Source of the DNA: Planctomycetota bacterium
GTDB lineage: Bacteria > Planctomycetota > Planctomycetia > Pirellulales > UBA1268
Length of the DNA stretch: 40,901 nt
Direction: 5' to 3'
Assembly: GCA_016872555.1 (NCBI GenBank)
Contig: VGZO01000038.1
Location: 1-40,901 of the forward strand
This document shows positions 1 to 8,193 of the stretch, piece by piece. The first letter of the stretch is position 1, and each line of letters begins with the position of its first letter. A program made the translations under genes and the position numbers. Below the pieces are notes generated by a model. The model had not been told where the DNA came from. It saw nothing but the letters and a program-made list of their open reading frames with translations, and searched no databases.

Positions 1-366
1 CAGTCGCCGCCGCGCCCCGGGCAGACGCGCTCGGCGCTCGAATTGGTCGCGGCCGGCAACGTGATGGTCGAGGGGGAGTCGTTCACGGCACGGAGCGCCA
101 GGCTGTCGTGGAGCGAGGCCAAGGACCTGCTCGTGTTCGAGGGGGATGGGCGCAGCGACGCCCAGCTCTACCGCCAGCTGCGCGTCGGCGCCCCCACGTC
201 GAGCGCGTCGGCCGGCAAGATCCTCTACTGGCGCTCGCTCAACCGGGTCGACGTCGACGACGCCCGGTATCTCGATTTCGACCAGCTCGCGCCGGGCGGG
301 GGCCTCGACCGGCTCCCGGGGCTGCCCGCCCCCGCCGCGGCGCGGCGCGGGACTCCACCGCGCTGA
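1..366 (+). CDS. C-terminal fragment of an LptA/OstA-like beta-jellyroll protein (5' end outside window)
   Basis: The reading frame is open from the first base of the window and stops at 364-366, so only about 121 C-terminal residues are visible. The segment AAGNVMVEGESFTARSA followed by LSWSEAKDLLVFEGDGR has the alternating pattern of OstA/LptA repeats, where 'GNV', 'T.A..' and 'L.G.' recur. In that family (LptA, LptC and the N-terminal domain of LptD) such domains carry lipopolysaccharide across the periplasm. Planctomycetes often have very long proteins of this type. The last ~20 residues are Pro/Ala/Arg-rich and look like a disordered tail. The presence of lpxK elsewhere in the window is consistent with lipid A transport. 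The family assignment rests on pattern only and the missing N-terminus could change it. Confidence 0.5.
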   Translation, partial: QSPPRPGQTRSALELVAAGNVMVEGESFTARSARLSWSEAKDLLVFEGDGRSDAQLYRQLRVGAPTSSASAGKILYWRSLNRVDVDDARYLDFDQLAPGGGLDRLPGLPAPAAARRGTPPR

Positions 367-369
367 CGC

Positions 370-1170
370 TCAGCCGATCCGGCGCGACTCGGCGTCGAGG
401 GCCGTGACCAAAAACGCGATCGCGTCGGGGGCGACCGAGTCGTAGTACGCCGGCCCGTGGCCGCCGCCGACCCGGTCGAGAATCGCGACATGGGGGATGC
501 CGAGGGCGGCGAGCTTCTCGTGGAGCCGGCTGGCGCCGTCGTGCCAGAGGCGGTCGGTGGGGTCGCTGGCGAACCACTGGTGCCGCGGCCAGTTGAGCGG
601 GTGAACGTGGAGGATCGCCGTGTCCTGGCGGGCACGCTCGATCTCGCCGAACAACGGCCACAGCGACGCGAACAGGTCGCCGTCGGGGAGCCGGGCGATG
701 TCGCGCATCGCGAGGTGAAAGTCGATCGCCGGGGAGATCGCCGCCGCCACCGGGAAGGTCGCCGGATGCCGGTAGGCCAGCCGCAGCGCCCCCTGACCCC
801 CCATGCTCGTGCCGACCAGCGCGATCCCCGGTGGCCCCGCGCCGAACCGCCGGGCCGCTTCCGCCACCACCGCGCCGACGACGTGGCGTTCCGGCGAGAC
901 CGCGGTGTCGAACTCGGGGACGATCCGGTCGAGCCACCAGCTGCGCCCCGCGCGCGGGGCGAGCGCCCGCAGCCGCGCCCCCTCGAGGGCCGACCGCAGA
1001 CCCGTCGACTCGCGCAGCGTCCGCTCGCGGACGCCGTGGAGGTAGATCACCGCCCGCCCCGGAACGGCACCGGGCGGATCGAACAGCTCGCAGGGGTGGC
1101 CGGCGACGTCGATCCAGCTCCAGTGCGGCCGGTCGGGGAGGGGCGGGACGGCCGTGGATGGAGGGGGCAT
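370..1170 (-). CDS. alpha/beta hydrolase (putative esterase)
   Basis: A protein of about 266 residues with an alpha/beta-hydrolase fold. The oxyanion-hole region is AVIYLHGVRE (about 40-50), the nucleophile elbow is GTSMGG with Ser122 (GxSxG), and the likely catalytic His is His238 in GGGHGPAYYD. The sequence after the elbow (QGALRLAYRHPATFP) is typical of esterase D-like and putative-esterase families. The substrate cannot be told. No signal peptide is evident with this start, so it is probably cytoplasmic. An upstream in-frame ATG at 1242 would add 24 Pro/Ser-rich residues; I prefer 1170 because the hydrolase begins soon after it and the longer form would leave only 33 bp to the divergent gene. 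The gene is divergent from the phosphoribosyltransferase gene and its 3' end nearly touches the preceding gene. Confidence 0.8.
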   Translation of the reverse strand: MPPPSTAVPPLPDRPHWSWIDVAGHPCELFDPPGAVPGRAVIYLHGVRERTLRESTGLRSALEGARLRALAPRAGRSWWLDRIVPEFDTAVSPERHVVGAVVAEAARRFGAGPPGIALVGTSMGGQGALRLAYRHPATFPVAAAISPAIDFHLAMRDIARLPDGDLFASLWPLFGEIERARQDTAILHVHPLNWPRHQWFASDPTDRLWHDGASRLHEKLAALGIPHVAILDRVGGGHGPAYYDSVAPDAIAFLVTALDAESRRIG

Positions 1171-1275
1171 GGGAGCGGCTGGCGGCGGGCTGGATCGCCG
1201 GGAACAGCCCCCGTTGTAGGCCGGCGGCGTTGCCGCGGCCATAATCGCAGCCCGAACCCGGACGCCACCACCACG

Positions 1276-1851
1276 ATGCGCGTGCTCCTCAGCGCCGATG
1301 AACTCTCCGCCGGCATCGACCGGCTCGCGGCGGCGGTCCGCGCCGACGGCACCGGACCGCTGACCGTCATCGGCGTGCTCACCGGGAGCCTGATGGTGGT
1401 TGCCGACCTGATCCGGCGGCTCGACGGACCGGTGCGCGTGAGCATGGTGTGGGCGAGCAGCTACCGCGGCACCGACACGACTCCCGGCCGGCTCGATCTC
1501 AATCTCGACCTGCTTCCCGACCTCGGGGGGCAGGACGTGCTCGTCGTCGACGACATCTTCGACACCGGACGGACGCTCGAAGCCCTCGTCGCCGAGCTCG
1601 GACGGCGCGGCGCCGCGCGGGTGAGGTCGCTGGTGTTGTTGCGGAAGCTCGGCCGGTCGGAAGTGACGATCGAACCTGATTTCGTCGGCTTCGACATTCC
1701 CGACGTGTTCGTGGTCGGGTATGGTCTCGACTTCGACGGCGCGTGGCGGCACCTGTCGCACGTCGCGGCGCTCGAGTCCCCCGACATCGCTGCCGCGCGC
1801 CATGCCCCGCCCGAGCCCCCGGTCGATCCTCCTGCTGGTCCACGGGGCTGA
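1276..1851 (+). CDS. hpt: hypoxanthine phosphoribosyltransferase
   Basis: A 191-residue purine-salvage enzyme that makes IMP or GMP from hypoxanthine or guanine and PRPP in the cytoplasm. The PRPP-binding loop is clear as VLVVDDIFDTGRTL at about residues 88-101, and the N-terminal VIGVLTGSLMVVADLIRRL matches the conserved GxxxxGSxxFxADLxR segment of the Hpt family. The flexible-loop serine-tyrosine dipeptide is present in WASSYRG (residues 59-65). The length is normal (about 180-190). The final ~20 residues are Pro/Ala-rich and lie over the start of the next gene: the glycosyltransferase ATG at 1802 is 50 bp inside this frame. There is a CATAAT -10-like hexamer at 1240-1245 but no good -35 at the usual distance. 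No strong Shine-Dalgarno sequence precedes the ATG. Confidence 0.92.
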   Translation: MRVLLSADELSAGIDRLAAAVRADGTGPLTVIGVLTGSLMVVADLIRRLDGPVRVSMVWASSYRGTDTTPGRLDLNLDLLPDLGGQDVLVVDDIFDTGRTLEALVAELGRRGAARVRSLVLLRKLGRSEVTIEPDFVGFDIPDVFVVGYGLDFDGAWRHLSHVAALESPDIAAARHAPPEPPVDPPAGPRG

Positions 1852-2893
1852 CCGATTCGGCACCGGCACGCAGGCGCTGCTCGCGGTCACGGCGCTCGTC
1901 GATGCCGGCTGGCGCGTGCGGGTGGCGCTGGCCGGCGGTCGTGGCGCGCTCGGCAGGGCGTTGCAGGATGCCGGCGGCGACGTCGTCGCGCTCTCGTCGC
2001 GCCCGCGGCCGGGGCTGGCACTGGCCGCTCCGCTTTCGCGGCTGCTCCGCGCCGAGCGCCCGCGGGGCGTGGTTTCCATGGGGCGGGCGATGTCGCGCGC
2101 CGCCGCGGCGGCCCTGGTGGTGGTGCCCGGGCCGGCGCTGGTCGCGCTGCTGGCCCGGTCCACGCTCGGTCTCGCCGACCGGCTGGCGGTATCACGGGCG
2201 GCGCGGGTGGTCGCCGCGACGCCGGCGGTCGCCGCGGCATGCCGGGCCGCCGGGGTCGATCCCGATCGGATCGACACCGTCGCCCCGGGGAGCATGCTGC
2301 CGGGACCGCGGCGGCGCGACCGGCGCGAGCTCGCCACCCGCCTCGGGCTCGATCCCGGCAGGTGCTGGACCGTGGCCGTCGCCCCCCTCGAGCCGGCGAC
2401 CCACCTCACGCGGCTCGTGTGGGCGATCGACCAGCTTGGTGTCGTCCGCCGCGACCTCGACCACGTGCTCGTCGGCTCCGGGCCGCTGGCGCCGCGCCTC
2501 GCGCGGCGGGCCCACGTGCAACGGATCACCGACCGGTTCGCGGTCGTGCCGTGGTGCGGCGATGCCGACGACCTGCTCGCCGAGGCGGCGCTGGTCTGGC
2601 AGTCGGGCGACGTCGCGTACGGCGGGGCGCTGGTCGACGGACTGGCGCACGGCAAGCCCTTGGTCGCGGTCGACGGCCCGGCGGCCCGCGAGGCGATCGC
2701 CGACGGCGTCAACGGCCGGATCGTGCCGGCGCGGCCGGAGAGCGAGTTTCCGCGCCGGGCGTTCCAGATCCTCGAAGACGCGGCGCTCGAGTCGCGGTAC
2801 GGGATGGCGTCGCGCACGCGGGCCGCGACGCTGTTCGATCCGGCGCGGGCGGCCGCCGGCTACGTGGCGGCCGTCGAGCGGGCGGTGGGATAG
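1802..2893 (+). CDS. GT-B fold glycosyltransferase (family 4-like)
   Basis: A 363-residue protein. The N-terminus ILLLVHGADRFGTGTQALL is typical of the acceptor domain of GT4-like enzymes, and the C-terminal part has the sugar-nucleotide-binding arrangement (GGALVDGLAHGKPLVAVDG followed by AREAIADGVNGRIV). The usual E-x7-E pair is not conventional here; the region before GLAHGKP reads VAYGGALVD instead of an EGFGL-like loop. It probably transfers a sugar to an envelope glycan or glycolipid; substrates cannot be inferred. The ATG lies 50 bp inside hpt in another frame, so the two are probably co-transcribed and translationally coupled. It runs convergent to the ceramidase-like gene across the palindromic spacer at 2894-3048. 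Confidence 0.75.
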   Translation: MPRPSPRSILLLVHGADRFGTGTQALLAVTALVDAGWRVRVALAGGRGALGRALQDAGGDVVALSSRPRPGLALAAPLSRLLRAERPRGVVSMGRAMSRAAAAALVVVPGPALVALLARSTLGLADRLAVSRAARVVAATPAVAAACRAAGVDPDRIDTVAPGSMLPGPRRRDRRELATRLGLDPGRCWTVAVAPLEPATHLTRLVWAIDQLGVVRRDLDHVLVGSGPLAPRLARRAHVQRITDRFAVVPWCGDADDLLAEAALVWQSGDVAYGGALVDGLAHGKPLVAVDGPAAREAIADGVNGRIVPARPESEFPRRAFQILEDAALESRYGMASRTRAATLFDPARAAAGYVAAVERAVG

Positions 2894-2897
2894 CGGA

Positions 2898-3036
2898 CCG
2901 TGGACAAAGTGATCGGCCGCCGGATGCGGCCGAAGGCGACCCGGGAAACCCTCGGCGCTTCCCGCGAACGCCGGAGTGGACTGAATGAGCCGGCCGTCCC
3001 GCGGCCGGTTGGGGCCATGGATGGCTTTGTCCACGG
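2898..3036. repeat. 12-bp perfect inverted repeat enclosing two GC-rich hairpins in a convergent spacer
   Basis: CCGTGGACAAAG at 2898-2909 is repeated exactly in reverse orientation as CTTTGTCCACGG at 3025-3036. Inside are two 7-bp perfect hairpins: CGGCCGC (2914-2920) with GCGGCCG (2926-2932), and CCGGCCG (2990-2996) with CGGCCGG (3002-3008). The element fills the gap between two convergent stop codons. It could be a bidirectional transcription terminator, or a miniature inverted-repeat element that has landed in a permissive spot. No target-site duplication is obvious immediately outside the arms, and there are no T-tracts, so neither reading is proven. Confidence 0.6.
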
Positions 3037-3048
3037 ACAGGGAGCGGG

Positions 3049-4335
3049 TCACGGCAGCTTGCCGCGGAGCTGGTAGATCCAGGTCAACGCGGTGTTCATC
3101 AGCTGCTCGCCGGCACCGAGCGCCGCCGGGGCGACCTGCGGATCGGCGCCGTAGCCCCCTTCCGCGGCCGCTTCGATCGTCGGGAAGTACTGGTGGTAGC
3201 CGTTGGCGTAGCCGCAGAAGAAGACCTGGTCGACCCGGGCCCGGTCGCGCAGCCGGATGGCGTGCTGGCAGAAGAACTCCCCCGACGCGCCGACCAGTGC
3301 GATCGACTCGTCGAGCACCGCGACGGTGAGGCGCGGCCGGATGCCGGCCGCGTATTCGGCGACGAATGCATTGACCAGCTCGGGGAAGAATGCCATCCCG
3401 TAGGCGGTCACGATCAGCGGGTTGCGGAAGTCGACGCGCGATTCGAAACCGAACCGCTCCTCGCGGACGACGAGCTTCGCCTCCGGGGAGGGTTTCGGCT
3501 CCAGTCCCTTGGCCAGCGCCACCGCCTGGCGGCCGAGCGCCTTGCCGAACGCCACGTGGTCGCCGTGGCCGCGCCGGTCGGTCGACAGGTCCCCCGAGGC
3601 CCCCTGCATGAACACCGCCTGCCCGCCCCATTCCTCGGCGACGGTCGCCCGCAGCGCGCCGACGTAGTCGGCCGAAAACTTCAGCGTCTCAGCCGGGATG
3701 CTCGTCGGGTGGGCGGCGAAGTTCACGAGCAAGGCCAGCGGCTTTCCCGTCTCGGCGTCGTCGCAGCGGAGGACGGCGAGCGTCCGGTCGACCGGGACGG
3801 GATCGATCTTCGAGTGGCGGTTGCGGTTGAAGCCTTCGAGCGTGGTGGCTCCGGTGGCGATTCGGGCCGGGCGGAGCGCGGCGTCGGCGGCGAGGATCGC
3901 CGCCACGATCCCCTCCTCGAGGTGCTTGCCGTAGCGGATCGCCGCCGCGAACTTCCCCCGTCCCTGCCCCGGCTCGTCGGCCAGTTCGACCACCGGGCCA
4001 TGGTGCGTGTGGGAGCCGGCGATGATCGACGAGGTGATCCCCCCCTCGGCGCGGATCCGCTCCCGGATCCGCTCGAGCGAGGCCTCGGACGGGGCGCGGC
4101 CGACATCGAGGCCGACGATCGCGAGTTTCTCCTCGCCGGCCGCGATCACGATCGCGGTGGCGCGGAGCGGGTCGAGGGTGCCGATCGACAGCATGGCGTG
4201 CCGGTCGCCGTAGCCCCACATCGGCACCGGCTCGGTCGGGGTGATGTCGGCGCTGCCGGTGCCGACCCGCAACTCGGCGGCGGCGTTGGTGGCGACAAGC
4301 AAGACGCTGGCCAGGGCGAAAGCGATCCGCTGCAT
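3049..4335 (-). CDS. neutral/alkaline non-lysosomal ceramidase-like protein, secreted
   Basis: A 428-residue protein beginning with a signal peptide (MQRIAFALASVLLVATNAAA, cleavage near residue 20). The start of the mature protein, LRVGTGSADITPTEPVPMWG, is the classic N-terminus of the ceramidase_alk family. Zinc-site candidates are His109 and His111 in GSHTHHGP and His209 in NFAAHPTS. The catalytic serine motif G-D-x-S appears as GDLS at 248-251 (ASGDLSTD). Full neutral ceramidases are about 650 residues with a C-terminal Ig-like domain, so this is the short, catalytic-domain-only form that planctomycetes often have in several copies. Actual substrate is unknown; amide hydrolysis of lipids or other molecules is likely. 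A good SD (GGGAG) lies 8 nt before the ATG. It follows fhcA by 61 bp on the same strand and may share its transcript. Confidence 0.85.
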   Translation of the reverse strand: MQRIAFALASVLLVATNAAAELRVGTGSADITPTEPVPMWGYGDRHAMLSIGTLDPLRATAIVIAAGEEKLAIVGLDVGRAPSEASLERIRERIRAEGGITSSIIAGSHTHHGPVVELADEPGQGRGKFAAAIRYGKHLEEGIVAAILAADAALRPARIATGATTLEGFNRNRHSKIDPVPVDRTLAVLRCDDAETGKPLALLVNFAAHPTSIPAETLKFSADYVGALRATVAEEWGGQAVFMQGASGDLSTDRRGHGDHVAFGKALGRQAVALAKGLEPKPSPEAKLVVREERFGFESRVDFRNPLIVTAYGMAFFPELVNAFVAEYAAGIRPRLTVAVLDESIALVGASGEFFCQHAIRLRDRARVDQVFFCGYANGYHQYFPTIEAAAEGGYGADPQVAPAALGAGEQLMNTALTWIYQLRGKLP

Positions 4336-4396
4336 CGGATGGTCTCCCGGGGAACGGTCACTCTACAGGATCAGCTCCGCCGATCACGCGACAGCC

Positions 4397-5899
4397 TCAC
4401 GGCCCCGTTCCCCGCGCGAGCAGGGCCGCGCCGGGCGTTGCGTCGCGGAGGTGACCCTCGTCGCAGACGAGCCGCCCAGCCTTGTAGACCTTCGCCGGCA
4501 GCGCGAACATCGCGGCCAGGTCGGCCTGCGGCCGGTAGAGCGCGATGTCGGCATCGGCACCGGCGCCGAGATGCCCCTTGTGGGCGAGCCCCGCGATCCG
4601 CGCCGGAGCGGCCCGGGTCACGATGCACAACTCCTGCAGCGAGTATTCCCGGTCGATCGTCGCCAGGGGCGAACGGCTGCGGACTTTCGGATGGATCCGC
4701 GCGAGGGCCTCACGGCGGAAGGCGGCGTCGCCGAGAAGCCGCATCAGGAGCGGGTAGGCGGTGAAGCTCGCGCCGTTGGGATGGTCGGTCGACAACGCCA
4801 CGCGCCACGGATCGGCGACGGAGAGGAACCACTCCAGGCCGATCGCCCACTGCCAGGCGTTGACGAGGCTCGTCTCCCGGTAGCGGATCGGCAGCACGCC
4901 GCAGCCCCCGGAAAGGTGGCGGTCGTGCGACACCCAGGGCATGCCCGTCGTCCGCGCCAGGTGCGCCGCGGCCGCCGAATCGCCGGTCATCACCACCGTC
5001 GAGCCGAACAGCACCTGCCCGACGTCGAGCGTGATCCCGGGATGGGCGTCGAACCACTCGACGAGCGCGGCGACGCCGGAGCCGAACGAGCCCTCGTCGA
5101 GATCGCCGCCGGTGTAGCTGTGGAATTGGACGTGGGCGAGGTGGGCGGGGATACCGTCGAGCGTGCGCAGCGTCTCGAAGAGCGTCCGCCAGTTGCCGGG
5201 AAGGCCGAGGTTGGCGGTGTGGACGTGGAGCGGGTGGGGAAGGCCGACGTCCCGCACGGCGCGGGCGAGGCGCTCGAGGAGGTGGCGCGGCGACAGCGAC
5301 GAACCGGGCAGCGTGGTGTCGAGGTCGTGCTCGTCGCCGCGGCGGCCGTGCTTCCAGAACACCGGCCCGCCCGGATTGGCGACCTTCACCCCCCAGCCGC
5401 GGCCGGCGGAGACCTTGGCCGCCACGAGCCGGCGCAGCTCACCATCGTCGCCACGGTCGAGCGCCGCGACGACGTCGGCATCGTCGGCCGCGAGGAGGTA
5501 GATGCCGCGGTCGAGGACGGGCATCTCGGCCAGCTCCCGGTGGGCCAGGCTCGCGGCGCCGGTCGCGATCGCGGCGTCGAAGACGGTGGTGTAGCCGAGC
5601 GCGGCGTAGAGGGCGCCGGTGGCGTGGATCGTCGGCACCGCCGCCGTTGCACCGGGTGCCGTCGGCGGCGTGAGCAGCCGGCCGGCGGCGACTTTCGGTC
5701 CGGCGACGTGGCTGTGGAGGTCGACGCCGCCGGGCATGACCACCAGGCCGGCGGCGTCGATGCGGCGCCACCCGGTTGGGTCAGCCGGCTGGGAGACGAT
5801 CCGCCCCTCGTCGATCCACAGGTCGCCGACCTCGCCATCCCGGCCGTGGGCCGGGTCGTGGATCGTGCCGCCGGCGATCACGAAGCGCTCGCCGCTCAT
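4397..5899 (-). CDS. fhcA: formyltransferase/hydrolase complex subunit A (formylmethanofuran dehydrogenase subunit A homologue)
   Basis: A 500-residue amidohydrolase-fold protein. Metal-site candidates: His62 and His64 (DLHSHVAG), Lys172 in VKVANPGG (the lysine that is carboxylated in FwdA), His225/His227 (PLHVHTAN), His256/His260 (LAHVQFH) and Asp371 (LSTDHPNG). In bacteria with tetrahydromethanopterin-linked C1 transfer, FhcA hydrolyses the formyl group carried on a methanofuran-like cofactor to formate, in complex with FhcB, FhcC and FhcD. Planctomycetes are known to carry this pathway. The ATG overlaps the fhcB stop as ATGA (5896-5899), so the two subunits are translationally coupled. fhcC and fhcD are not in the window; the next gene downstream is the ceramidase-like gene. 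Confidence 0.9.
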   Translation of the reverse strand: MSGERFVIAGGTIHDPAHGRDGEVGDLWIDEGRIVSQPADPTGWRRIDAAGLVVMPGGVDLHSHVAGPKVAAGRLLTPPTAPGATAAVPTIHATGALYAALGYTTVFDAAIATGAASLAHRELAEMPVLDRGIYLLAADDADVVAALDRGDDGELRRLVAAKVSAGRGWGVKVANPGGPVFWKHGRRGDEHDLDTTLPGSSLSPRHLLERLARAVRDVGLPHPLHVHTANLGLPGNWRTLFETLRTLDGIPAHLAHVQFHSYTGGDLDEGSFGSGVAALVEWFDAHPGITLDVGQVLFGSTVVMTGDSAAAAHLARTTGMPWVSHDRHLSGGCGVLPIRYRETSLVNAWQWAIGLEWFLSVADPWRVALSTDHPNGASFTAYPLLMRLLGDAAFRREALARIHPKVRSRSPLATIDREYSLQELCIVTRAAPARIAGLAHKGHLGAGADADIALYRPQADLAAMFALPAKVYKAGRLVCDEGHLRDATPGAALLARGTGP

Positions 5900-7146
5900 C
5901 GCCGCGCCTCCCGGAGCTTCGTCGCCAGGGCGGCGCCGAGTTGGCCGAGGACGCTCGTGAGACTCGCGCCTTCCCGAGCGGGATGCCGGCCGGGGATCGT
6001 GACCGCGACGCCATCGGCGCGGAGCCACTCGCCCGGGTCGTCGAGCGGGTCGGTGACCGGCACGAAGATCTCCCACCGGACGACCGGGTCCGGCGCGACG
6101 GTGACCACGGCGACGCGGTCGCCAGCGCGAGTGAGCGCCGCCGCGGCCTCCGGACGGGGACGGCCGACGACGAGGACGGCGTCGACCTCGCCCCGGTCGA
6201 GGAGCAGCGCTGCCGCCGCCTCGGCCGGGCGGAACCCGCCCCCCGCGCGGTCGGCGCGGGCGATCGCCCCGGGCCCGCCGTAGCGCCAGGTGAGGAGGGC
6301 GGCGGTCCCCGCTGCGCCTCCGCTGGCCGTGCCGACCCCGCCCGGCAGCGGCACTTCGAAGGCGGGGCGGCGCAGCGCCTCGGCGCGGACCCATTCGGCG
6401 ACCGCCCAGGCGCCGACGCCGCCGTCGCTGCCCTCCGGCGCGCCGGTGACGATCCCCAGGCAGTCGGCACCACCGACGGCGGCGACGAGCGGAGCGAGTG
6501 CGTGCCCGAGCGCGTCGTCGGGGAGCGGCGCGACGGGGCCACGGGCCAGGGCCGTGAGCCGGCGCAGCGCCGCCACACGCTCGTGGGGCTCCAGCGCGAC
6601 CGCGACGTGGCCGGCCGGCAGCCCGCGAGCCGGGGACCGACCGACGTGGAACACCCGTGCCCGCGGCGGCAGGAAGCGCTCGAAGAAGCGCGGATGCGTC
6701 GCCGGGGGATCGCAGCCCCAGACGACGACGACGTCGGCGCGGGAACGCAGGTCGTCGAAGTCGGCCGTCACCGCGCCGCTCCGCGCGACCGTCGGGCCGG
6801 AGCGCAGCGCCATCGCCGGATCACCGCCGTCGATCGCCGCGACGAGCTGCTCCGCGATGTCGGCGGCCCGTGCGGCCGCGTCGAGCGACACCTCGCCGAG
6901 ACCGGTCACGAGCACGCGCCGCGCCGTGGACAGCACCGTGGCGGCGGCTCCGAGCGCCGCTGACGCTTCGAGCGGGGGGCCGTGATCGAGAGGCCGTGCG
7001 ACACCGCCGGGAGACGCGGTCAGCATCCGCCGGCCATGGTCGCAGGCGCGCACGGCCGCCGGCAGGTCGATGTCGGCGCAGAGGAGCGGGCAGGCGGTGC
7101 ACACCGCACCGCCTGCCCGCGTCCCGCTGGCCGTCTGATCGCTCAC
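5896..7146 (-). CDS. fhcB: formyltransferase/hydrolase complex subunit B (formylmethanofuran dehydrogenase subunit B homologue)
   Basis: A 416-residue protein starting at a GTG. Near the N-terminus it has C16-x2-C19-x3-C23 in VCTACPLLCADI, the remnant of the iron-sulfur motif found in FwdB and shared by bacterial FhcB. The rest matches the molybdopterin-oxidoreductase-like fold of FwdB/FhcB (for example VVVWGCDPPATHPRFFERF and the C-terminal PVVRWEIFVPVTDPLDDPG). In bacterial Fhc complexes this subunit is thought to be structural rather than redox-active; I infer the same here. The start codon is fixed by context: GTG at 7144-7146 overlaps the TGA of the upstream DUF1080 gene as GTGA. Its own stop overlaps the fhcA ATG. 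Ala/Gly-rich composition makes the middle poorly conserved. Confidence 0.85.
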   Translation of the reverse strand: MSDQTASGTRAGGAVCTACPLLCADIDLPAAVRACDHGRRMLTASPGGVARPLDHGPPLEASAALGAAATVLSTARRVLVTGLGEVSLDAAARAADIAEQLVAAIDGGDPAMALRSGPTVARSGAVTADFDDLRSRADVVVVWGCDPPATHPRFFERFLPPRARVFHVGRSPARGLPAGHVAVALEPHERVAALRRLTALARGPVAPLPDDALGHALAPLVAAVGGADCLGIVTGAPEGSDGGVGAWAVAEWVRAEALRRPAFEVPLPGGVGTASGGAAGTAALLTWRYGGPGAIARADRAGGGFRPAEAAAALLLDRGEVDAVLVVGRPRPEAAAALTRAGDRVAVVTVAPDPVVRWEIFVPVTDPLDDPGEWLRADGVAVTIPGRHPAREGASLTSVLGQLGAALATKLREARR

Positions 7147-8156
7147 GACTTCTTCGGCACCACCCAGATGTTGCGGTAGCGGACGGGGTTGCCGTGGTCC
7201 TGGAGGAACAGCGGACCCGCCCCCTTGCCGTTGCCCGGACCGCCGGGGGTGATCTTGGGGATCGCGATGTTGTCGTGGATCACCACGCCGTTGTGCTTGA
7301 CGGTCATCCGCGCCGGCTGCGTCTGCGTGTCGCCCTGGAACTTCGGCGCGGTGAAGTCGATGTCGTACGTCTGCCACTGCAGCGGCGGCAGGCACATGTT
7401 CACCGCCGGGGCCGCCACCGAGTAGACGCCTCCGCACTCGTTGTTCTCACCGGTCAGGCCGAAGCTGTCGAGGACCTGCACCTCGTAGGCTCCCTGGACG
7501 TAGACGCCGCTGTTGGCCCGCCCCTGGCCACGGTCCTTCGGCTGGTAGGGGAGGAGGAACTCGACGTGCAATGTGGCGTCGCCGAACGAATCCTTCGTGG
7601 TCGTGCCCTCCATCAACAGGCCGTCGGGTGACAGCCGTCCGTTGACGAACTTGTCGGTGTTCTTGCCGTCGAACAGCACGACCGCGCCGGCCGGCGGGGC
7701 GGCGCCGAGCGAGGGGCTCTTGCGCGCCTTCTTGGCGAGCTTGGCGGCTGCCTTGCCGTCGGGGCCGAGAACGGCGATCTCACCGCCGCGGATCTCCGAC
7801 TTGTAGGTCTCGCCGCCGTCGTCGCGGACCTCGATCTTGACCACCGCGTCGGCGCCGGTCCCCGAGCGCGTGCCGGTGCCGAGGACGCGCGTCGGCGGCT
7901 GCCAGCCGTCGCCGGGGAGGCCGCCCGGGTAGGCGACGACGTCGAACTTGCCGTCGCCGAGGGCGACGACGTGGACGCCGATCCGCATCGGGCTGCCGTC
8001 GATCGGCACCTCGCCGACGTATTCGCCTTGGAAGGCGAAGTCATCGTCGGTCTTGGTCGCATCGGTGTAGGCCGGGTTTGCGGCCCGGGCGGCGGATCCG
8101 AGGGCGAGCGACAGGGCCACGGCCCACAGCCCACGGCGCAGGCGAACGTCGTTCAT
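7143..8156 (-). CDS. secreted DUF1080 (3-keto-disaccharide hydrolase) domain protein
   Basis: A 337-residue protein with an N-terminal signal peptide (positively charged MNDVRLRRG, then LWAVALSLALGSAARAA). Residues about 27-130 form a separate domain (NPAYTDATKTDDDF, GEYVGEVPIDG, VVALGDGKFDVVAYPGG) seen with DUF1080 in planctomycete proteins. The C-terminal half is the DUF1080 jelly roll: VVLFDGKNTDKFVNG, DATLHVEFLLPYQP, GQGRANSGVYVQGAYEVQVLDSFG split across strands, then PVRYRNIWVVPKKS at the end. Characterised relatives hydrolyse 3-keto-glycosides. The stop overlaps the fhcB start (GTGA), so a periplasmic carbohydrate protein is the first gene of a C1 operon. A weak promoter precedes it at 8194-8223. 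Confidence 0.87.
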   Translation of the reverse strand: MNDVRLRRGLWAVALSLALGSAARAANPAYTDATKTDDDFAFQGEYVGEVPIDGSPMRIGVHVVALGDGKFDVVAYPGGLPGDGWQPPTRVLGTGTRSGTGADAVVKIEVRDDGGETYKSEIRGGEIAVLGPDGKAAAKLAKKARKSPSLGAAPPAGAVVLFDGKNTDKFVNGRLSPDGLLMEGTTTKDSFGDATLHVEFLLPYQPKDRGQGRANSGVYVQGAYEVQVLDSFGLTGENNECGGVYSVAAPAVNMCLPPLQWQTYDIDFTAPKFQGDTQTQPARMTVKHNGVVIHDNIAIPKITPGGPGNGKGAGPLFLQDHGNPVRYRNIWVVPKKS

Positions 8157-8193
8157 GACGGAGGTCTCCGGAAGGGGAAATGACGAGGGACGC

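Noticed and set aside
370-2817. Continuous minus-strand frame covering the hpt and glycosyltransferase genes ahead of the hydrolase
   Set aside because: Only the last ~266 residues look like a hydrolase; the rest is Arg/Ser/Pro-rich and is a shadow of well-identified plus-strand genes.
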